A DNA stretch of 64,000 nt from Neorhizobium huautlense (GTDB lineage: Bacteria; Pseudomonadota; Alphaproteobacteria; Rhizobiales; Rhizobiaceae). The DNA lies in contig NZ_PVBM01000005.1 in NCBI RefSeq assembly GCF_002968575.1, positions 229,460 to 293,459 of the forward strand, in the 5' to 3' direction. Shown piece by piece: positions 43,729 through 52,290 of this stretch (positions within the stretch are counted from its first letter, which is position 1; every line of letters starts with the position of its first letter). The notes under the pieces were generated by a model. That model was not told the DNA's origin. It searched no databases and saw nothing but the letters and a program-made list of their open reading frames with translations. Made by a program: the position numbers and the translations under genes.

Positions 43729-44430
43729 TCAGGCGTGTTCCGCCTCTTTTGCGATCACGGATGTGTCATGAACGCCATAGGCAGCCATGAAAACCTTGAT
43801 GGCTCCCTTGACGACCTCATCGACTTCCACCTGCGGGGGAGCGTCGCAGAGATCGCCGAACAGCCTCAATTTGAAGAATGTGCCGCTTGTCATGTCAATG
43901 AACTGACGGGCAGCGAGATCGCTGTGCTCGACGTTCAGATTGCCCAGCGCCACATGCCGCTTGATGAAATCGTCGAGCACGGTGCGGACGTTCATCGAAG
44001 GCGAATTGAAGAACTGCCGACAGAGGCTCGGCATGCGGTCGACGACACCGATCACGGTTCGCATGGCGTTGATCACCTGCAAGGAGGTGATATGCGCAAC
44101 GAAGTTTATTCCGAATCGGTAGAGTCCTACTTCGACCTCCTCGCTGCCGGCGAGAATATCGCGCATCCGTAGCGTGACGCGTTCCTTCTCCCGAGCGACG
44201 AGTGCCGCGAACAGATCTTCCTTGTTCTGGAAATAGACGTAGATCGTGCCCTTCGACACCCCCGCCTCGCGGGTGATATCGTTCATGCTCGCCGCGTCGA
44301 AGCCGAGCTTCATGAAGACGCGGCTTGCGCCGTCGATGATCTGCTCCCGTTTCGCGGGGTCTTCCCCTGCCGCGAAACGTCCGGCTGCAACCGGATCGGA
44401 TTTCTCCTGCTTCCTTGTCTGTCTGGCCAT
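43729..44430 (-). CDS. TetR family repressor of the emrAB-like efflux genes
   Basis: This 233-residue protein has a basic N-terminal extension of 25 residues. The TetR helix-turn-helix follows: IIDGASRVFMKLGFDAASMNDITREAGVSKGTIYVYFQNKEDLF, at about 30-75. A TetR C-terminal ligand domain comes next. It is divergent from an EmrA/EmrB-type exporter. Two copies of a GAACCGAGCGGTTC palindrome fill the shared promoter region, so it most likely represses the pump and itself until a toxic ligand binds. Confidence 0.92.
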   Translation of the reverse strand: MARQTRKQEKSDPVAAGRFAAGEDPAKREQIIDGASRVFMKLGFDAASMNDITREAGVSKGTIYVYFQNKEDLFAALVAREKERVTLRMRDILAGSEEVEVGLYRFGINFVAHITSLQVINAMRTVIGVVDRMPSLCRQFFNSPSMNVRTVLDDFIKRHVALGNLNVEHSDLAARQFIDMTSGTFFKLRLFGDLCDAPPQVEVDEVVKGAIKVFMAAYGVHDTSVIAKEAEHA

Positions 44431-44451
44431 TGGATGCCTTTTTTAACCTTT

Positions 44452-44469
44452 TCGAACCGAGCGGTTCGA
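44452..44469. promoter_or_regulatory. TetR operator 1 (emr promoter region)
   Basis: TCGAACCGAGCGGTTCGA is an 8-2-8 inverted repeat 22 bases before the tetR start. Its core recurs at 44512-44529. Confidence 0.78.
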
Positions 44470-44511
44470 TTGCCCTTGATATGTGTCATCGAAAGGTCTA
44501 TGTCAAGCTCA

Positions 44512-44529
44512 TTGAACCGAGCGGTTCGA
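44512..44529. promoter_or_regulatory. TetR operator 2 (emr promoter region)
   Basis: TTGAACCGAGCGGTTCGA repeats operator 1 with one change, exactly 60 bases away. That is about six helical turns, so both could be bound on the same face. It lies 34 bases before emrA. Confidence 0.78.
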
Positions 44530-44563
44530 TGAAATGCTGAACTCCCATTGACGGTATACGAAC

Positions 44564-45778
44564 ATGACGGCCTCTCAAAATGGCGGCGCATTGCGCGCCG
44601 TAACGACGGATAACATTGGCACCAGCGAAGCCGAAGCCCGCAACGAGCGGCCGACAACCGAGCAGCCTGCGGCGGAAGCGATCGCTGCGCCGGCCGCCGC
44701 GAAGGCGCCTGAAAAGAAGAAGCGGCGTGGATTTCTGTTGCCGGTCATTGCGCTTGCCCTCCTCGGCGGCGCCGGATGGTATGGTTACAACTGGTGGACG
44801 GACGGTCGGTTCCTCGTTTCGACCGATGATGCCTATGTGGAAGGCAACCTTGCCGTCATTTCTCCCAAGGTCTCCGGTTATGTTGCGAAAGTAAACGTCG
44901 TCGAAAACCAGTCCGTCAAGGCCGGCGATCCGCTCGTCACGCTTGATGACGGGGATTATAAGCTTGCGCTCCAAAAAGCAGAAGCGGCGATCGAATCCGC
45001 CAATCTCGCAATCTCCCGCATCGACGCCCAGATCGTCGGCGGGCGGGCCGCTCTTGAACAGTCCAAGGCGCAGCAAGGAGCGCTTGAGGCGGCGGTACGC
45101 GGCGCCGAGATTACCCAGAAGCGGGCAAGCGAGCTCGCCGCGAAATCCGTAGGCACCACCGCCGACCTCGACAATGCAAAGATCGCGCTCGAACAGGCCC
45201 GCGCCAATCTCGTCGCCGGGCAGGCCGCCGTCGCCTCCGCCGAGGCGAATATTGGCCTCCTGCAGGCGCAGCGCAAGGAAGCGGTCAATACGGTCCGCAC
45301 CCAGGAACTCGCCCGCGACCAGGCAGCCCGCGATCTCAGTTTCACCGTGCTCAAGGCGCCTTATGATGGCGTGATCGGCAATCTCGCGGTCCAGACCGGC
45401 GATCTGGTTTCGGCCGGCAAGCGGCTTGCCTCGCTCGTACCGCTCACCGAACTCTACATTGAAGCCAACTTCAAGGAAACCCAGATCGGTCACCTCGAAC
45501 CGGGCTCGAAAGTGCGCGTGCATGTCGATGCCTATGAGGACCAGCCGATCGTCGGCACTGTCGAATCCATCGCGCCAGCGTCAGGAGCGGTTTTCTCGAT
45601 GCTGCCGCCTGAAAATGCCACGGGCAACTTTACCAAGGTCGTCCAGCGCGTACCGGTTCGCATCTCGATCCCGAAGGAGGATCTGGAGCGCGAACATCTG
45701 CGCGCGGGATTGAGCGTCGTTGTCGATGTCGACACGCGCACCGCGCCGGACAACACCACCGTGGCAGCGGCCAAGTAA
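44564..45778 (+). CDS. emrA: EmrA-type membrane fusion protein (HlyD family)
   Basis: The 404-residue periplasmic adaptor has a cytoplasmic N-terminus, one membrane helix (about 56-78) and the biotinyl-lipoyl-like STDDAYVEGNLAVISPKVSGYV segment. A long alpha hairpin (about 120-250, coiled-coil pattern) and a beta barrel follow. It links the inner-membrane EmrB pump to an outer-membrane channel encoded elsewhere. It has a weak ribosome-binding site. emrB follows after 19 bases. Confidence 0.9.
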   Translation: MTASQNGGALRAVTTDNIGTSEAEARNERPTTEQPAAEAIAAPAAAKAPEKKKRRGFLLPVIALALLGGAGWYGYNWWTDGRFLVSTDDAYVEGNLAVISPKVSGYVAKVNVVENQSVKAGDPLVTLDDGDYKLALQKAEAAIESANLAISRIDAQIVGGRAALEQSKAQQGALEAAVRGAEITQKRASELAAKSVGTTADLDNAKIALEQARANLVAGQAAVASAEANIGLLQAQRKEAVNTVRTQELARDQAARDLSFTVLKAPYDGVIGNLAVQTGDLVSAGKRLASLVPLTELYIEANFKETQIGHLEPGSKVRVHVDAYEDQPIVGTVESIAPASGAVFSMLPPENATGNFTKVVQRVPVRISIPKEDLEREHLRAGLSVVVDVDTRTAPDNTTVAAAK

Positions 45779-45797
45779 CCCATCAAGGAGAACGGCC

Positions 45798-47378
45798 ATG
45801 GCTACAGCAACGGCCGCGGCGGGTGTCATGCCCGCCGACCAACCTATGGACAGGCGCAAGCTCATCGCCTTTTTCGCGATGGTCTTCGGCATGTTCATGT
45901 CGATCCTCGACATCCAGATCGTCTCGGCATCGCTGTCTGAAATCCAGGCGGGCCTGTCGGCCGGTTCGGACGAGGTCGCCTGGGTGCAGACATCCTATCT
46001 GATCGCCGAAGTGATCATGATCCCGCTGTCGGGAACGCTCGCCCGCATTCTCTCGACGCGCGTACTCTTTTCCATCTGTGCCGGCGGCTTCACGATCGCC
46101 AGCGTGCTCTGCGCCACCGCCACGAATATCGAGCAGATGATCGTCTACCGGGCGCTGCAGGGCTTCATCGGTGGCGGCATGATCCCTTCCGTCTTCGCCG
46201 CTGCCTTTACGATCTTCCCCCCCTCGAAGCGCAGCATCGTGTCGCCGATCATCGGCCTCGTCGCGACACTGGCTCCGACCATCGGACCAACGGTCGGCGG
46301 TTATCTCTCCCATGCCTTCTCCTGGCACTGGCTCTTTCTCGTCAACGTCATTCCGGGCATCCTGGTAACTGCCGTCGCCTGGAGCATGATCGATTTCGAC
46401 AAGCCGCAGATGCAGCTCTGGAAGAAGTTCGACTGGTGGGGGCTTGCCTCCATGGCGATTTTCCTCGGCTCGCTGGAATACGTCCTGGAGGAGGGCAACA
46501 ACAAGGACTGGTTCAGCGACGAACATATCGTCATGGGCACGGTGTTCATCGTCCTAGGGGCGGTGGTGTTCTTCTGGCGCGCCTTCAAGATCGAATTCCC
46601 GGTGGTCGATCTCAGGGCCTTCGGCAATGCCAATTTCGCCTTCGGCTCGCTCTTTTCATTCGTCATGGGCGTCGGCCTTTACGGCCTGACCTATCTCTAT
46701 CCCCTCTATCTCGGCCGCATCCGGGGCTATGACTCGCTGATGATCGGCGAAACCATGTTCGTCTCCGGCATTGCGATGTTCGTTTCCGCTCCGATCGTCG
46801 GGCGCCTGACGAACGTTCTCGACCTTCGGGTGATGATGGCGATCGGCTTCGGCGGCTTCGCACTCGGCACCTGGCTGCTGACGGGTATCACGGCGGACTG
46901 GGATTTCTACGAGTTGCTCCTGCCGCAGATCCTGCGCGGCGCGTCGATGATGATGTGCATGGTGCCGATCAACAATATCGCGCTCGGCACGCTGCATCCC
47001 TCGCGCATCCAGGGTGCTTCCGGCCTGTTCAACCTGACGCGAAATCTCGGCGGTGCCGTTGGCCTGGCGATCATCAACACCATGCTGACCCAGCGTTCCG
47101 ACGCGCATTACCAGCGGTTGGCCGAACACGTGAACTACGCCAATCCGGCAGCTCTCGACTGGCTGGAGAGCGTTGGCGCCAACTTCAATTCCTACGGACT
47201 CGACGGCAGTTCTGCGGCGCTTCAGAAGATTTCCGGGATCATCACCCAGCAATCCTGGCTGCTTTCCTTCATGGACGTTTTCCTGTTGCTCACCGGCCTT
47301 TTTGCCAGCTTGATCTTTTTCGTCTTCCTGATTGCCAAACCCGCGGCGCCTGCCGGCGCCGGAGGCGGAGGCCACTAG
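45798..47378 (+). CDS. emrB: EmrB-type multidrug MFS transporter (DHA2, 14 helices)
   Basis: The 526-residue proton-driven exporter has 14 predicted helices. The DHA2 motif C is visible in LVATLAPTIGPTVGGYLSHAFSW, and the N-terminal DIQIVSASLSEIQAGLSAGSDEVAWVQTSYLIAE segment is typical. It ends in a Gly-rich GAGGGGH tail. AAGGAG lies before the ATG at 45798; the frame open from 45720 runs inside emrA and is not used. It forms a tripartite pump with EmrA. A terminator follows, behind which a group II intron has inserted. Confidence 0.92.
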   Translation: MATATAAAGVMPADQPMDRRKLIAFFAMVFGMFMSILDIQIVSASLSEIQAGLSAGSDEVAWVQTSYLIAEVIMIPLSGTLARILSTRVLFSICAGGFTIASVLCATATNIEQMIVYRALQGFIGGGMIPSVFAAAFTIFPPSKRSIVSPIIGLVATLAPTIGPTVGGYLSHAFSWHWLFLVNVIPGILVTAVAWSMIDFDKPQMQLWKKFDWWGLASMAIFLGSLEYVLEEGNNKDWFSDEHIVMGTVFIVLGAVVFFWRAFKIEFPVVDLRAFGNANFAFGSLFSFVMGVGLYGLTYLYPLYLGRIRGYDSLMIGETMFVSGIAMFVSAPIVGRLTNVLDLRVMMAIGFGGFALGTWLLTGITADWDFYELLLPQILRGASMMMCMVPINNIALGTLHPSRIQGASGLFNLTRNLGGAVGLAIINTMLTQRSDAHYQRLAEHVNYANPAALDWLESVGANFNSYGLDGSSAALQKISGIITQQSWLLSFMDVFLLLTGLFASLIFFVFLIAKPAAPAGAGGGGH

Positions 47379-47400
47379 GTTCCAGAGATTCCACCGCCGG

Positions 47401-47431
47401 AAAGGGCCGCCGCGCAAGCGACGGCCTTTTT
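47401..47431 (+). terminator. Rho-independent terminator of emrAB
   Basis: AAAGG-(G)-CCGcCGC pairs with GCGaCGGCCTTT around a GCAA loop, with one bulge and one mismatch, and runs into TTTTT. It ends five bases before the 5' end of the group II intron. Confidence 0.75.
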
Positions 47432-47435
47432 CGTT

Positions 47436-48062
47436 GTGCGCCCAGCATGGGCGCATTCTTGTGGGTGGAAGTCCCACCGTAAGCTGGTCATGGCGAGCGA
47501 AGTGAAGCGCAACTGCGGAAGGGCGACCGACCGTGGGGAGGAAGCGTGGATCGAACCTGCGGGCCGATGGACAAGAACCGGATATGAGGCGGTGCCGACC
47601 AGGGCGAGCGGGCAACATTCCGCGAAGCTCTTGTGACCAAGGGGCGGTGGCGTAAATCCGGCGGTCGTGCAGCGAAGGAATGCGTTCTTACCTGGGGAGA
47701 TCTCGCCTTGTGCCTGAAAGGGCGACGGTGTCGAGCCGGAGCGAGAAGTCAGCAGAGGCCGTAGTAGGAGCGCCTTGCGCGAACGAAGGGCCGAAGGAGC
47801 GGAAGGGAGAGCCGCTGGTTATCGGATTTGAATGGTCTCAGATGGTCGCGTCAGCGAAGCTCGCCGATCTGGAAGATAGGGTGAAGCCCGAAGGGCCACG
47901 GCAGCGAGAAATCAAATCCGCCGAACCAGAATAAGCAAACCCAGGCGCCAGGCCGGGAGAACTACGGGCCTGACGACCTCAACTGCTCCAACCGCCCGGT
48001 GCGGACCCGCATGCCGGGTGGTGTGGGAGGGGCGGAGCCAATAGGCTCCCCCCTATCCCGAT
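47436..48062 (+). mobile_element. ORF-less group II intron, probably class IIC
   Basis: The element starts with GTGCGCCC at 47436, nine bases after the last stem base of a transcriptional terminator, which is the usual insertion site of class IIC introns. Domain V at 47991-48022 folds as a 9-bp lower stem, a two-base bulge (TG) and a 4-bp upper stem with a GACC loop. The catalytic triad is CGC (47993-47995) opposite GTG, the IIC form rather than AGC. A domain VI hairpin with GGAGCC-AATA-GGCTCC follows, and the 3' end reads CTATCCCGAT. Domain IV (47815-47831 with 47912-47929) is a short paired arm. There is no reverse transcriptase gene; the only frame, 47680-47934, shows no such motif. The 3' boundary is uncertain by a few bases. 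Confidence 0.78.
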
Positions 48063-48103
48063 TGGGGTAGATTTCCAGAACTTCGAGCGGCGTCTGCGAA
48101 ATT

Positions 48104-48133
48104 CTGATTTACGTACCTCAAAAATTGAGCTAG
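48104..48133. promoter_or_regulatory. LacI-type operator upstream of the xyl regulator
   Basis: This 30-base site shares 24 bases with one at 53914-53943. Its core TACCTCAA-AAA-TTGAGCTA (48114-48132) is a near-perfect palindrome. It ends 21 bases before the regulator start. Confidence 0.65.
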
Positions 48134-48154
48134 GACCTCTTTGCGGAGGAGTTC

Positions 48155-49180
48155 ATGAAGCCCACAGTGCATGACATCGCCAAAAGTGCGGGCGTCAGCC
48201 TTGCGACCGTCGACCGGGTTCTCAACGGCCGGCCGGGTGTTCGCGGCGTGACGCGTGCCAGGGTGGAGGAGGCAATCGCCTCGCTCGGCTACGTGCGCGA
48301 TCTGGCGGCGGCAAACCTTGCCAAGGGACGAACCTATTCCTTCGTCTTCATCCTTCCGGAAAACGACAATTCCTTCATGATCGGCCTGCATGAGGAAGTG
48401 CGCGGCGCGGTTGCCCGGTCAAGCGCGGAGCGGACCAGGATCCGGATCGTCGACGTTCCGCCCTTCGATGCCAAGGCTCTCGTTGCCGCGCTCGAGAACG
48501 TGCTGGCCGAAAAGCCGGCCGGCGTCGCCTTTGTCGCCATTGATGCGCCGGGCGTCCGGGAGGCGGCTATGCGCCTTCGTGAGGCGGGCATTCCGATGGT
48601 CACCCTGGTTTCGGACCTGCCCGACTCGTCGCGCGATCATTATGCGGGGATAGACAATATCGCTGCCGGGCGCACGGCGGGCAGCCTGATGGGCCGGTTT
48701 CTGAGCGGTCGCGAGGCGACTGTTGCGGTGCTGGCGGGTTCCATGCTGGTGCGCGACCATCGGGAGCGTCTGGAAGGTTTTTCGGCCGTCATCGGCGACC
48801 ACTATTCTAACATCGTCATCCTGCCGGTGCTGGAAGGGCGCGACGATCCGGTGCTTGCCGAGAGCATGGTCGCCGATACGCTCAGTCGGCACCCGGATAT
48901 CGCGGGCATTTACAGCCTCGGCGCCGGCAATCGCGGCTTGATCCGCGCGATCCAGAAGGCGGACATCGTCAAGCGGCCGGTCGTGATTGCTCACGAGCTT
49001 ACCAATTCCACACGTTCCGCCCTTGTCGGCGGGGTTATCGATGCCGTTCTGAATCAGGATGCGGGGCACGAAGTCCGCAGCGCCATCCGGGTGCTCACGG
49101 CCAAGGCGGACGGCTTGCCGGTGATCGCCGCGCAGGAGCGCATCCGCATCGACATTTTCTTGAAGGACAATCTGCCCTGA
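48155..49180 (+). CDS. LacI family transcriptional regulator of the pentose genes
   Basis: The 341-residue regulator has the LacI helix-turn-helix TVHDIAKSAGVSLATVDRVLNGRPGV and hinge (1-60). A periplasmic-binding-protein-like ligand domain of the type found in ribose or xylose regulators follows. GGAGGAG precedes the ATG. It heads regulator-xylB-xylA and has an operator-like site at 48104-48133. The same motif occurs before the sugar ABC operon at 54 kb, so it probably controls both. The ligand is likely a pentose, but this is inference. Confidence 0.9.
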   Translation: MKPTVHDIAKSAGVSLATVDRVLNGRPGVRGVTRARVEEAIASLGYVRDLAAANLAKGRTYSFVFILPENDNSFMIGLHEEVRGAVARSSAERTRIRIVDVPPFDAKALVAALENVLAEKPAGVAFVAIDAPGVREAAMRLREAGIPMVTLVSDLPDSSRDHYAGIDNIAAGRTAGSLMGRFLSGREATVAVLAGSMLVRDHRERLEGFSAVIGDHYSNIVILPVLEGRDDPVLAESMVADTLSRHPDIAGIYSLGAGNRGLIRAIQKADIVKRPVVIAHELTNSTRSALVGGVIDAVLNQDAGHEVRSAIRVLTAKADGLPVIAAQERIRIDIFLKDNLP

Positions 49181-49271
49181 ACGGTGCCGCACGCACAGCG
49201 TGAGGCGGCTGCGGGTGCGCCTAAAACAAACAAACCGCCGGAGAAAAGTCGGCGGAAAAAGGAGAAACACC

Positions 49272-50726
49272 ATGTATCTGGGACTCGATCTCGGCACCTC
49301 CGGCGTCAAGGCGATGCTGATCGACGGCGATCAGAAGATCATCGGCTCGGCGACCGGTTCGCTCGACGTCTCGCGTCCGCATTCCGGCTGGTCGGAGCAG
49401 GAGCCGGCCCAGTGGATCCGCGCGACGGAGGAGGCGGTCGCGGGCCTCAAGGCGAAGTTCCCGAAGGAACTGGCCGCGGTGAAGGGCATCGGCCTGTCCG
49501 GTCAGATGCATGGCGCGACACTGCTCGATGCCGAGGACAAGGTGCTGCGTCCCTGCATCCTCTGGAACGACACGCGCTCCTATGAAGAAGCCGCAGCGCT
49601 CGACGCCAATCCGATTTTCCGCAAGCTGACCGGCAATATCGTTTTCCCCGGCTTCACCGCACCGAAACTCGTCTGGGTGAAGAACAACGAGCCGGAAATC
49701 TTCGCCAGAGTGGCCAAGGTGCTGCTGCCGAAGGATTATCTGCGTCTCTGGCTGACCGGCGAACATATTTCGGAAATGTCGGATTCGGCCGGAACCTCCT
49801 GGCTCGATACGGGCGCGCGCAGATGGTCGTCCGAATTGCTTGCGGCAACCGGCCTTTCCGAAAGCCAGATGCCATCGCTCGTCGAAGGCACGGACCAGGC
49901 CGGCAAGCTGCGCGGCGAACTGGCGGCTGCCTGGGGTATTTCCGGCGGTGTCGTGGTCGCCGGCGGGGCAGGGGACAACGCCGCCTCCGCCTGCGGAATG
50001 GGCACGGTTGCAGAGGGCAATGCCTTTGTTTCGCTCGGTACATCGGGCGTGCTCTTTGCTGCCAATGGCTCTTATCTGCCGAAGCCCGAAAGTGCCGTGC
50101 ATGCCTTCTGCCATGCGCTGCCGAAGACCTGGCACCAGATGGGGGTCATCCTGTCGGCAACCGACGCGCTCAACTGGTATTCGCACATTGCCGGCCGGTC
50201 CGCCGCCGAATTGACCCAGGAACTTGGCGACAGGCTGAAGGCGCCGACCGGCGTCACCTTCCTGCCCTATCTCTCCGGGGAACGCACGCCGCACAATGAC
50301 GCGGTGATCCGCGGCTCGTTCATCGGCCTCGGGCACGAAAGCGACCGTGCGGCGCTGACGCAGGCGGTGCTGGAGGGCGTGACCTTTGCTATCCGCGACA
50401 ATCTCGAGGCGCTGAAATCTGCAGGCACCTCGATTTCCCGGGTGACTGCGATCGGCGGCGGTTCGCGCTCGCGCTACTGGCTCGCTTCGATCGCAACGTC
50501 GCTCGGCGTGCCGGTCGATATCCCTGCGGACGGTGATTTCGGCGCAGCTTTCGGTGCCGCTCGCCTTGGCCTGATCGCGGCGACGGGTGCTGATCCGCTT
50601 ACCGTCTGCTCGGCGCCGAAGACCGACGAGACGATCGAGCCGGTCGCTTCGCTGAGCGGGGCCTACGAAACCGCCTACGCCCGCTACCGAGCTGCCTACC
50701 CGGCGGTGCGGGTCTTGGCGCATTAA
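49272..50726 (+). CDS. xylB: Xylulokinase
   Basis: This 484-residue FGGY kinase phosphorylates D-xylulose. It starts [18 protein letters not shown] with the phosphate loop and has the substrate-site [13 protein letters not shown] motif with the QMHG tetrad. It continues with [11 protein letters not shown] and the C-terminal [16 protein letters not shown] adenosine site. The ATG at 49272 follows AAGGAG; the frame open to 49200 is not used. It works directly after XylA, whose gene follows after a repeat. Confidence 0.94.
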   Translation: MYLGLDLGTSGVKAMLIDGDQKIIGSATGSLDVSRPHSGWSEQEPAQWIRATEEAVAGLKAKFPKELAAVKGIGLSGQMHGATLLDAEDKVLRPCILWNDTRSYEEAAALDANPIFRKLTGNIVFPGFTAPKLVWVKNNEPEIFARVAKVLLPKDYLRLWLTGEHISEMSDSAGTSWLDTGARRWSSELLAATGLSESQMPSLVEGTDQAGKLRGELAAAWGISGGVVVAGGAGDNAASACGMGTVAEGNAFVSLGTSGVLFAANGSYLPKPESAVHAFCHALPKTWHQMGVILSATDALNWYSHIAGRSAAELTQELGDRLKAPTGVTFLPYLSGERTPHNDAVIRGSFIGLGHESDRAALTQAVLEGVTFAIRDNLEALKSAGTSISRVTAIGGGSRSRYWLASIATSLGVPVDIPADGDFGAAFGAARLGLIAATGADPLTVCSAPKTDETIEPVASLSGAYETAYARYRAAYPAVRVLAH

Positions 50727-50732
50727 ACCGAG

Positions 50733-50850
50733 GCGCCCCCTCATCCGCCTGCCGGCACGTTCTCCCCAAGGGGAGAAGGATCGCGGCGGTGCTTCAGTCC
50801 CCCTCTACCCTTGGGGAGAAGGTGGCCCGAAGGGTCGGATGAGGGGGCGC
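50733..50850. repeat. RIME-like intergenic palindromic repeat, copy 2
   Basis: The 118-bp element has perfect 14-base terminal inverted repeats, GCGCCCCCTCATCC and its complement. Internal TTCTCCCCAAGGGGAGAA and CCTTGGGGAGAAGG arms lie within. It sits between xylB and xylA and may affect xylA expression. Confidence 0.82.
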
Positions 50851-50895
50851 TTCATGAACCAACCGGACAATTTGAATACCCAAGGAGAAACAACC

Positions 50896-52206
50896 ATGAG
50901 CACAGGCTTTTTCGGAGACATCCAGAAGATCAAATACGAGGGGCCGGAGAGCACCAATCCGCTCGCCTTCCGTCACTACAATCCTGATGAGATCGTCGGC
51001 GGCAAGCGCATGGAAGACCATCTGCGCTTTGCGGTCGCCTACTGGCATACCTTCACCTGGCCGGGCGGCGACCCCTTTGGAGGCCAGACCTTCCTGCGCC
51101 CCTGGTTCGAGGACACCATGCAGGCGGCGAAGCTGAAAGCCGACGTCGCATTCGAGTTCTTCCAACTGCTCGGCGCGCCGTTCTACTGCTTCCACGACGC
51201 GGACGTGCGCCCGGAAGGCAACAACTTTGCCGAAAACACCCGGAACCTCAACGAGATCGTCGACTATTTCGAGAAGAAACAGGCCGAGACCGGCGTGAAG
51301 CTTCTCTGGGGCACGGCGAACCTCTTCTCCAACCGCCGCTATATGGCCGGTGCCGCGACCAACCCGGATCCGGATGTCTTCGCCTTTTCTGCCGCGACCG
51401 TGAAGACCTGCCTCGATGCCACCAAGCGCCTTGGCGGCGCCAATTACGTGCTTTGGGGTGGTCGCGAGGGTTACGAGACCATTCTCAATACGGATTTCAC
51501 CCGCGAGCTCGACCAGATGGGCCGCTTTCTCAATCTCGTGGTCGAGTACAAGTACAAGATCGGCTTCGAAGGCACGATCCTGATCGAGCCGAAGCCGCAG
51601 GAACCGACCAAACATCAGTACGACTACGACGTTTCGACCGTTTATGCCTTCCTGCAGAAGAACGGGCTCGAGAAGGAAGTGAAGGTCAATATCGAGCAGG
51701 GCCATGCCATCCTTGCCGGACATTCCTTCGAACACGAGATCGCCATGGCGAATACGTTCGACATCTTCGGTTCGATCGATATGAACCGCAACGACTACCA
51801 ATCCGGCTGGGATACCGACCAGTTCCCGAACAACGTGCCGGAAATGGCGCTCGCCTATTACCACATCCTCTCCGGCGGCGGCTTCCAGAACGGCGGCACC
51901 AATTTCGACTCCAAACTCCGCCGCCAGTCTCTTGACCCGCAGGACCTCCTGATCGGCCATATCGGCGGCATGGATTGCTGCGCCCGCGGCATCAAGGCGG
52001 CGGCAAAGATGCTGGACGACGGCGCGCTCAAGAAGCCGCTGGATGCCCGCTACGAGAAATGGGACAGCCCGGAATACCAGAAGATGCTGCGCGGCGAATA
52101 CAAGCTGGACGATATCGCCGCGTGGGTCGAAAAGAACAACATCAACCCCGAGCCGAAGTCCGGCCGCCAGGAATATCTGGAAAACGTCGTCAACCGCTAC
52201 GTTTGA
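50896..52206 (+). CDS. xylA: Xylose isomerase
   Basis: The 436-residue class II enzyme converts D-xylose to D-xylulose with two divalent metals. The catalytic histidine lies in [12 protein letters not shown]. Metal ligands lie in [33 protein letters not shown] and the [19 protein letters not shown] segment. The ATG at 50896 follows AAGGAG and gives the typical [10 protein letters not shown]-terminus. It ends the regulator-xylB-xylA unit with tandem hairpins behind it. Confidence 0.96.
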   Translation: MSTGFFGDIQKIKYEGPESTNPLAFRHYNPDEIVGGKRMEDHLRFAVAYWHTFTWPGGDPFGGQTFLRPWFEDTMQAAKLKADVAFEFFQLLGAPFYCFHDADVRPEGNNFAENTRNLNEIVDYFEKKQAETGVKLLWGTANLFSNRRYMAGAATNPDPDVFAFSAATVKTCLDATKRLGGANYVLWGGREGYETILNTDFTRELDQMGRFLNLVVEYKYKIGFEGTILIEPKPQEPTKHQYDYDVSTVYAFLQKNGLEKEVKVNIEQGHAILAGHSFEHEIAMANTFDIFGSIDMNRNDYQSGWDTDQFPNNVPEMALAYYHILSGGGFQNGGTNFDSKLRRQSLDPQDLLIGHIGGMDCCARGIKAAAKMLDDGALKKPLDARYEKWDSPEYQKMLRGEYKLDDIAAWVEKNNINPEPKSGRQEYLENVVNRYV

Positions 52207-52230
52207 CGGTCCGCCTCTTTCTCGGAGAAC

Positions 52231-52286
52231 GCCCAGGTTTTCAGGAGCCTGGGCTCCGACGGAGGGCTAGAACAGCCCTCCGTCGG
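52231..52286. terminator. Tandem hairpins between xylA and the decarboxylase
   Basis: GCCCAGG (52231-52237) pairs with CCTGGGC (52248-52254). Then a perfect 13-bp stem (52256-52268 with 52274-52286) closes an AGAAC loop, followed by TGTTT. Both convergent genes can end here. Confidence 0.72.
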
Positions 52287-52290
52287 TGTT

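Noticed and set aside
47680..47934. 84-codon frame inside the intron, as a remnant reverse transcriptase
   Set aside because: It has no reverse transcriptase, maturase or endonuclease motif. It lies across the structured domain III/IV region of the intron.
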